Assembly (NCBI GenBank): GCA_045539515.1
Contig: JAZQFN010000013.1
Location: 1-12,465, forward strand
Length of the DNA: 12,465 nucleotides
DNA from: RGIG8748 sp045539515
GTDB taxonomy: Bacteria > Bacillota > Clostridia > UMGS1810
Reading direction: 5' to 3'
A program made the translations under genes and the position numbers. The notes under the pieces were generated by a model that worked only from the letters and a program-made list of their open reading frames with translations, had not been told where the DNA came from and did no database searches. This document shows, one piece after another, positions 7,295 through 12,465 of the stretch. Every line of letters begins with the position of its first letter. Positions within the stretch are counted from its first letter, which is position 1.

Positions 7295-7648
7295 ATGAAT
7301 AATAATTCCGGATTCCAAATTCCGAATTCCGCATTTGATAAAATAAGAGTGGCGGTGTGCGGAGAACTTCCCACAGCCTGTAACTTTCTTTTGAAAAACG
7401 GAGTTACACAGATAGATAAATTTTCAGATGCTACGGAAATCCCGGACGAGAGGGCATATCACCTTATTTTAGTATATGCCCCTCAGGCAGAGGGACTCCT
7501 CAACACCAGGTATACAAGAGGTGCCCATGAGGATACCGACAGCATACCCATAAGGCTTTTAAATGAACCTTGTTGCGATAGCGCACTTGTAGAGCTTAAG
7601 TCCAAAATCCGCAGAATAGAAAAACAGATTACAGAGGGCTTGACATAA
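7295..7648 (+). CDS. 117-aa protein of unknown function between two surface-protein genes
   Basis: I do not recognise this protein. It has no signal peptide or membrane segment, so it should be cytoplasmic. The pattern suggests a small alpha/beta fold: strand IRVAVCG (17-23), helix TACNFLLKNG, strand IDKF, strand YHLILVYAP (55-63), and a charged C-terminal helix (about 95-115) that could form a coiled coil. This is loosely like a Rossmann or receiver domain, but no catalytic or phosphorylation residues can be assigned. The start is well supported by a perfect AGGAGG at 7281-7286, eight bases before the ATG. It begins 30 bp after the 818-aa gene and ends 50 bp before the 1523-aa gene, so it is probably co-transcribed with both. 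The first dozen residues come from a tandem 7-bp DNA repeat and may be a variable tail. A role in making or controlling the surface proteins is a guess from position. Confidence 0.75.
   Translation: MNNNSGFQIPNSAFDKIRVAVCGELPTACNFLLKNGVTQIDKFSDATEIPDERAYHLILVYAPQAEGLLNTRYTRGAHEDTDSIPIRLLNEPCCDSALVELKSKIRRIEKQITEGLT
7304..7331 (+). repeat. four tandem 7-bp units (AATTCCG)
   Basis: Units at 7304-7310, 7311-7317, 7318-7324 and 7325-7331. Units one, three and four are exactly AATTCCG; the second is GATTCCA. The array lies in the extreme 5' coding end of the 117-aa gene, encoding about NSGFQIPNSA. Four units of 7 bp are not a multiple of three per unit, so gain or loss of one copy would shift the frame. 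Confidence 0.8.
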
Positions 7649-7698
7649 TTGTACTCTATAATAACGGAAAGTATATTACGAAAGGTGGCAAAAACAAA

Positions 7699-10600
7699 GT
7701 GAAAACACGATTTCATAAATTAACAGCGTGGCTTTTAACTCTTGCTATGCTTATGACATTTATACCTACGTTCTCACAAATGGGGACGGGTTTAACTGTT
7801 TATGCAACCGAAGGCACGGGCTTGGACAGTGATGATTCCGAATTAGGCGGCGGAACAGGCGACGAAGCCGGCTCAGGCGGTTCTTTGGGAACGGAGGGCG
7901 ACACGGTTGCTCTGACGGTCACCCCTGATGACGGCTTTGAGATTGACACAGTTTCCTACAACGACGGCACAAACGATAATGAAATCACGCCTGATGACGG
8001 TGTTTACAGCTTTATAATGCCGGCAAGTGATGTTACGGTTTCGGCGGTATTTGAAGAAGCGGTAGACACAGTGCTTCCCGTGGCAGCGGTGACTACTACA
8101 GACAACGTGACCACCGAGTATTCCGATATCCAATTTGCCATCGATGCCGCAGAGGCGAGCACCGGATCGACACTGAAACTGCTTGAAGACGTGGATACTC
8201 ATGTGCTGATTGAAGGCGGCACCTTTACATTGGATCTTAACGGGCACAACATAGAGGCGGATACACTATTCGACGGCAGTTTTCTTTCAAGGGCATATGC
8301 ACTAACGATTTTGAATGATGCGAATATCACACTTGAGGGTAGTGGCAGCATTATTTCAAACTGTATTTTGGACAACAGCAGTACTACGTTTTGTTATTGT
8401 ATCTATAATAGGGGAAATCTGAAGATTGACGGTGATATAGAGTTAAAAACTAATGAATATCGGTTTAATAGTGGCATATACAACACCTCCGGTGGTCAGC
8501 TTACGATAGATAATTGCAGCATAAATGCGAGGCTCTATGCTATTGCTTGTTATGAAAGCAATACAACGATCAACGGAGGAAACTTTCAGGCCAAAGGAAC
8601 GTGTTTAGATATCGATAATGCAAACGTAACTGTTAAGGGCGGTTCCTTTACCGGAGAAGGGTATGATTGTTATGTGTATGCCTCCTCTAACTCTTCTACA
8701 GTGAAGTTGGGTGTAGGAGACGACGGCTCAGGACCGATTTTTCCGGGTGGTATTATCGTTTCCAATACGGTTGGTTTGAGCGATCTTTTAGATGAAAATT
8801 GCTATTTCAAGCAAAACGGAACCTCTGTAGATATGACGAACATCACTACCGAGATTACCGGTGATGTATCTGTAGCTTATTGCGACCATAGCAAAAACAT
8901 CAATACCATCCCCACGGCGGATGATGAGTCTACCCACAGCCTGTTTTGCAGCGATTGCGGTGCAATAGTAAGTCATGGAAACCATTCTTTGGACGGAGGC
9001 ATTTGTACCGATTGCGGATACGGTTGCAGCCATAGCTCCTGCATTACCGAAAATAATGTTACCAAGTGTGCCCAGTGCCCTGTAGTGCTTGTAGCGCGGG
9101 TTGGAGACGCATATTTTGCAAAATTAAGCGATGCCGTTGCAGCGGCGAATGACACAAATGGAAGTACATTGACTCTTCTTGCAGATGTAAAGGGAGATTT
9201 TACAGTAGACGCAAGTAGTGTTTTTACCCTTGATCTGAACGGAAAGACCCTTCGCGGAACGGGCCACGGCAGTATAATCACTATTAGTACCATCGCAGAA
9301 CTGACCATAAAAAGTTCTGTTTCCGGTGGCAAAATAACCGGTTGCGACAATCAAACTGTTAATGGAACGATTTTTGTATACGGGACATTAAAGCTGGAAA
9401 GCGGTGAAATTACCGGAAATTCTGTTGAATACGGCGGTGGCGTTGTTGTGTCGGACGGCACCTTTGTTATGAACGGTGGTGAGATCACCGGGAACACCGC
9501 CAAAAATTATGGCGGTGGTGTATATATAATCAGTAACGGTAGTTTTACAATGAACGGCGGTTCCATATCCGATAACGTGGTGAGAATCGATGATAAAAAT
9601 ATGAAATACGAGGGGTTGTACGGTGGCGGTGGTGTGTTCATTCGACAGGGAACCTTTACTATGAATGGCGGTACAATCAGCGCTAATCGCAGTGTTTACA
9701 CAAGAGGCGGCGGTGTGCAGGTAACCGGCCTCGGAACATTTATTATGAATGGCGGATCTGTTACCGGAAACTCTGCTTTGGAAAAGGGCGGCGGCGTATA
9801 TGTCATGAACGGCTGGGATAGCGAACCGGCAGGCTTGTTCACGATTGACGGAAATAGTGTGATCAGTGGCAATATGGTAAACGGTGATGCCAACAATGTA
9901 TATCTGGAAGCTCCCCTTTCTATCGGAAGCAATCTGAGCACAACTGCCGGTATCGGAATCACCGGAAGCACAACACCTACAGATACCGGTCTTGAAATTG
10001 CGTCCTCCGGTGCAACAGAGATAAATAAGTCCGCATTTATCAGCGACAATATCAACTATTCTATTGTGCAGAATGATGGCAAACTGTATTTGTATCCCCA
10101 TATCCATAGCTGGAATTATGAACTTGACGACACGAATACAAATACCATTAATGCCACCTGTACACCTGCCTGCCTCGAAACAGGAACGAAAACCATCGTC
10201 ATTTCCGCAAGTGATAAAGTGTATGACGGCACACCGGTAATTGCAACCGTTACCAATAATGTTGACGGCACTGATTACAGTGAAAGCATTGTCTATGAAG
10301 CAAAAACAGGCACGCTTACCGAAGGTAAGCCTGTAAATGCCGGTACATACACCGCAAGCATTACCATCGGTGAAGCTACCGCACGCGTAGAGTTTACCAT
10401 CGAAAAGAAATCCATTGACGGAGCAAATATTGCTGCATTTGATGTTATGACTTACAGTGGTCAGCCGCAGACACCGAGCGCAACCGTAACGATTGACGGT
10501 CATACAGTAACCGGTACCTGGAGTACTGTAACCAATGCCTACGACAAGACAACCTTTACTGCAAACGGAAACTTTACAGGAACTATAGCTGATAAGGAAA

Positions 10601-12270
10601 CCGGAATGGCAAAGGCTGATCCGACTTATACTGAACCTACTGCAAAAACCGGTCTTGTATATAATGGCTCTGCACAGGAATTGTTAAATCCCGGAACAGC
10701 AGAAGGCGGAACAATGAAGTATTACATCGGCGGAACGCAGGCAACAGAGGAGGTTCCGACAAGAATTCCGGCAGGAGAATATACAGTTAATTGCATTATT
10801 GCAGGTGATGAAAACCACAATAATATTGTTGTTGGTGAATACACAGTAACAATAGCAAAGAAAACAATCCACAATGTAATCCCTCTTACTGCTCCCGTAA
10901 AAAATAAAGTTCCGCAGACAGAAATTACAGCACCGGGCTATACAGCAACAGTAGTATGGTCGCCGGAGGTTGCAGATAAATTTGAATATAACACACAGTA
11001 CACAGCTACTGTTACAATCACACATGACGATAACCATACAGTAACAGGAATTGCGGAAAATGGTTATTCGTTTGAGGGTGCTAAAACCATAAGTAATGCT
11101 GAAAACTCAAATGTTGTAACGGTTAGTTATGAAAAGACCGGCTCAAGACCGTCTTCCGGCGGTGGTGGAGGTTCTTCCGGCACATCAACCACAACTACAA
11201 AGAACGAGGACGGCTCCACAACCAAGACCACAACCAACAAGGCTACCGGAACTGTAACAGAGGTTACAACCAATACTGACGGCTCAACTACAACAGTTGA
11301 AACCCAAAAGGACGGTACAGTAACCACCACCGAAAAGGACAAAGACGGCAGCGAAAAGGTTACAGAAAATAGAGCAGACGGAACTACCGTTATTACTGAA
11401 AAGGACACAGACGGTACAAAGACCGTTACAACCGAAAATGCTGACGGCAGCAAAACAACCGAGGAAACCAAAAAGGACGGAACAAAGGTTACAACACAAA
11501 CCAATGCCCACGGTGAAACCACAGCAGAGGTTATAGCAAAGGGTGAAACCGAGGTTATTATCCCTGTTTATGATGCAAAAGAAGTAACAAAGGTTGTAGT
11601 TACCGACAAGGACAGAGTTGAGAGCGAAGTTGAATTTGAAGTTAAAGACGGAGGAATTGCTATCTCCGTTTCGGGCAATTCTACCGTAAGCGTACAGACA
11701 GGACATATCTGCTATGCAAAAGATTTTACAGATGTTGACCTTGACGCCTGGTATCACTTAAACATTGACTATGTTCTTGAAAAGGGTTTGTTTAAGGGTA
11801 CAACTAAAACCACCTTTGCACCAAACGCTGACCTTACAAGAGCAATGTTAGTTACCGTTCTCTATCGCGCAGAAGGCGAGCCTGCTGTAAACAGAAGCAT
11901 ACCTTTTGGCGATGTGGATATGGGTGCATACTATGGTAACGCTGTATCCTGGGCAAAGCAGAACGGTATTGTAAAAGGTGTATCGGAAACAGAATTTGCA
12001 CCTGATGACAATATCACCCGTGAACAGATTGCGGCAATTATGCACCGCTACGCGCAGTACAAGGGTTATGATGTCAGCGTAGGAGAAAGCACCAATATCC
12101 TCTCTTACGACGATTTTGACAACATTTCCGAGTATGCAATAGCAGCTATGCAGTATGCTTGCGGCAGCGGTTTGATAAAGGGTAAATCAGAAAGCACCCT
12201 CAATCCTCTTGATAATGCCACAAGAGCAGAGGTTGCGGCGATAATTCACAGATTTATTGAATTCAAATAA
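7699..12270 (+). CDS. giant SLH-anchored beta-helix surface protein
   Basis: Secreted modular wall protein, 1523 aa, probably an adhesin; no catalytic site recognised. Order: signal peptide (1-36, likely VYA|TEG); Gly/acidic linker; one InlB-like bacterial repeat ending FIMPASDVTVSAVF (about 66-120) whose first strands seem replaced by the linker; first beta-helix region (140-375); Cys/His cluster (395-460, pairs C417/C420, C436/C439, C457/C460); second beta-helix (465-800) with five GGGV-to-FTMNGG rungs; MBG-type beta-sandwich domains (about 837-1056, e.g. VYDGTPVIA and LVYNGSAQELL); another Ig-like domain (1057-1145); Gly-rich hinge; an 11-residue Thr-rich repeat stalk (1169-1275); three SLH repeats (1339-1393, 1401-1456, 1468-1523) at the very C terminus. 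The start is GTG at 7699, ten bases after AAAGGTGG (7681-7688); starting there gives an intact signal peptide. Last gene of the apparent operon. Confidence 0.88.
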   Translation: MKTRFHKLTAWLLTLAMLMTFIPTFSQMGTGLTVYATEGTGLDSDDSELGGGTGDEAGSGGSLGTEGDTVALTVTPDDGFEIDTVSYNDGTNDNEITPDDGVYSFIMPASDVTVSAVFEEAVDTVLPVAAVTTTDNVTTEYSDIQFAIDAAEASTGSTLKLLEDVDTHVLIEGGTFTLDLNGHNIEADTLFDGSFLSRAYALTILNDANITLEGSGSIISNCILDNSSTTFCYCIYNRGNLKIDGDIELKTNEYRFNSGIYNTSGGQLTIDNCSINARLYAIACYESNTTINGGNFQAKGTCLDIDNANVTVKGGSFTGEGYDCYVYASSNSSTVKLGVGDDGSGPIFPGGIIVSNTVGLSDLLDENCYFKQNGTSVDMTNITTEITGDVSVAYCDHSKNINTIPTADDESTHSLFCSDCGAIVSHGNHSLDGGICTDCGYGCSHSSCITENNVTKCAQCPVVLVARVGDAYFAKLSDAVAAANDTNGSTLTLLADVKGDFTVDASSVFTLDLNGKTLRGTGHGSIITISTIAELTIKSSVSGGKITGCDNQTVNGTIFVYGTLKLESGEITGNSVEYGGGVVVSDGTFVMNGGEITGNTAKNYGGGVYIISNGSFTMNGGSISDNVVRIDDKNMKYEGLYGGGGVFIRQGTFTMNGGTISANRSVYTRGGGVQVTGLGTFIMNGGSVTGNSALEKGGGVYVMNGWDSEPAGLFTIDGNSVISGNMVNGDANNVYLEAPLSIGSNLSTTAGIGITGSTTPTDTGLEIASSGATEINKSAFISDNINYSIVQNDGKLYLYPHIHSWNYELDDTNTNTINATCTPACLETGTKTIVISASDKVYDGTPVIATVTNNVDGTDYSESIVYEAKTGTLTEGKPVNAGTYTASITIGEATARVEFTIEKKSIDGANIAAFDVMTYSGQPQTPSATVTIDGHTVTGTWSTVTNAYDKTTFTANGNFTGTIADKETGMAKADPTYTEPTAKTGLVYNGSAQELLNPGTAEGGTMKYYIGGTQATEEVPTRIPAGEYTVNCIIAGDENHNNIVVGEYTVTIAKKTIHNVIPLTAPVKNKVPQTEITAPGYTATVVWSPEVADKFEYNTQYTATVTITHDDNHTVTGIAENGYSFEGAKTISNAENSNVVTVSYEKTGSRPSSGGGGGSSGTSTTTTKNEDGSTTKTTTNKATGTVTEVTTNTDGSTTTVETQKDGTVTTTEKDKDGSEKVTENRADGTTVITEKDTDGTKTVTTENADGSKTTEETKKDGTKVTTQTNAHGETTAEVIAKGETEVIIPVYDAKEVTKVVVTDKDRVESEVEFEVKDGGIAISVSGNSTVSVQTGHICYAKDFTDVDLDAWYHLNIDYVLEKGLFKGTTKTTFAPNADLTRAMLVTVLYRAEGEPAVNRSIPFGDVDMGAYYGNAVSWAKQNGIVKGVSETEFAPDDNITREQIAAIMHRYAQYKGYDVSVGESTNILSYDDFDNISEYAIAAMQYACGSGLIKGKSESTLNPLDNATRAEVAAIIHRFIEFK
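9430..9873 (+). repeat. five beta-helix rungs (GGGV...FTMNGGxIxxN) in the 1523-aa protein
   Basis: Residues 578-725 contain five copies, 26-37 residues apart, of GGGV followed by GTFTMNGG and an Asn-ended turn such as EITGN, SISDN or TISAN. The alternation of GGG(V) and FxxNGG recalls chlamydial Pmp-type repeats (GGA-I and FxxN), which form parallel beta-helices. The copies differ in DNA and amino-acid detail, so this is an old duplication. Confidence 0.75.
11203..11523 (+). repeat. 33-bp (11-residue) Thr-rich repeat stalk
   Basis: Glycines recur at residues 1172, 1184, 1195, 1206, 1217, 1228, 1239, 1250, 1261 and 1272: one spacing of 12, then eight of exactly 11. The consensus is xDG(T/S) followed by alternating Thr and charged residues. 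It sits between a Gly-rich hinge and the SLH anchor, so it probably acts as an extended beta-rich spacer lifting the adhesive part off the wall. Confidence 0.85.
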
Positions 12271-12292
12271 TACTAATGTGAATTGAAAAAAT

Positions 12293-12333
12293 GGGAGTGT
12301 AAATTAATTCAGAGAATTAATTTGCACTCCCTT
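12293..12333. terminator. 18-bp hairpin after the surface-protein operon
   Basis: Bases 12293-12310 pair with 12314-12331 around a 3-nt loop, 22 bp after the stop codon of the 1523-aa gene. In plus-strand RNA all 18 pairs form, with one U-G. However, only TT follows it on the plus strand, whereas six A precede it (12286-12291), giving a T run on the minus strand. It may end the operon inefficiently, act as a 3' stabilising hairpin, or terminate a minus-strand gene beyond the window. Confidence 0.6.
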
Positions 12334-12465
12334 AGGGAATAGGAAAAAACGATTCAGAATTGTCAAATCGAACTCAAAGCAAGGCTTTGACTTGCTTTGA
12401 GTGGTAACCCGAAGGTGAAGCATTTGCCTTGGTATCTTAAGCCGCCAAAGTCAAGCAAAATTAAA
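12334..12465. other. non-coding tail with a second inverted repeat
   Basis: No gene is visible. A perfect 12-bp inverted repeat (12372-12383 with 12391-12402, 7-nt loop) starts ACTCAAAG and could form a hairpin on either strand, but without a T run. The rest is unremarkable. A short minus-strand frame here reads FGGLRYQGKCFTFGLPLKA and stops inside the window; I treat it as chance unless it continues a gene beyond the edge. Confidence 0.4.

Noticed and set aside
7640..7662. TTGACA and TATAAT before the 1523-aa gene as an internal promoter
   Set aside because: Both hexamers are perfect but only 11 bp apart, too close for sigma-A; TTGACA is also the last two codons of the 117-aa gene, and TATAAT has no usable -35 at 15-19 bp.
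9388..10503. 371-aa minus-strand open frame inside the giant surface-protein gene
   Set aside because: Cys/Ile-rich shadow of a repetitive coding sequence with no ribosome site; the plus-strand frame has clear domains throughout.
11203..11523. 33-bp periodic repeat as a CRISPR-like array
   Set aside because: The period is coding (11 codons) in a continuous frame; there are no conserved repeats with unique spacers.

Overview
The window looks like chromosomal DNA of a low-to-moderate GC, Gram-positive anaerobe of the class Clostridia, probably a gut commensal. The reasons are strong Shine-Dalgarno sites, sigma-A type promoters with 17-bp spacers, a LytTR two-component pair of the clostridial type, and two large secreted proteins ending in S-layer homology (SLH) repeats with the InlB-type, MBG-type and beta-helix modules common in clostridial cell-surface proteins. 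The genus cannot be fixed from the sequence.

Layout. (1) Bases 2-610: 3' part of a Fic-domain (AMP-transferase family) gene that begins outside the window. (2) Bases 611-1144: 534 bp without a convincing gene, holding a strong promoter, three copies of a 9-mer, a strong intrinsic terminator, a small palindrome, and then the promoter of the next operon. (3) Bases 1145-2445: two-gene NAD-salvage operon, a nicotinamidase-type hydrolase and an ammonia-dependent NAD synthetase, closed by a hairpin that can also terminate the convergent operon. (4) Bases 2541-4599, minus strand: LytTR response regulator followed by its GHKL sensor kinase (AgrA/AgrC-like architecture). (5) Bases 4600-4807: divergent control region with a consensus promoter for the regulator, and on the other side a weak-(-35) promoter preceded by a 20-bp tandem direct repeat that looks like a LytTR binding site. 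(6) Bases 4808-12270, plus strand: apparent three-gene operon of an 818-aa SLH surface protein, a 117-aa cytoplasmic protein of unknown function, and a 1523-aa SLH surface protein. (7) Bases 12271-12465: a long hairpin, a second inverted repeat and non-coding sequence.

How it may work together (inference). The membrane kinase senses an unknown signal and phosphorylates the LytTR regulator. The regulator would bind the tandem repeats just upstream of the weak promoter at 4742-4770 and turn on the surface-protein operon. Both large proteins carry a signal peptide, predicted beta-helix-like or repeat modules, a Cys/His cluster and a C-terminal SLH anchor, so they are probably non-covalently attached wall proteins used for adhesion or surface interaction. 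The unknown 117-aa protein between them is the least explained gene. The NAD operon and the Fic gene appear to be unrelated neighbours.
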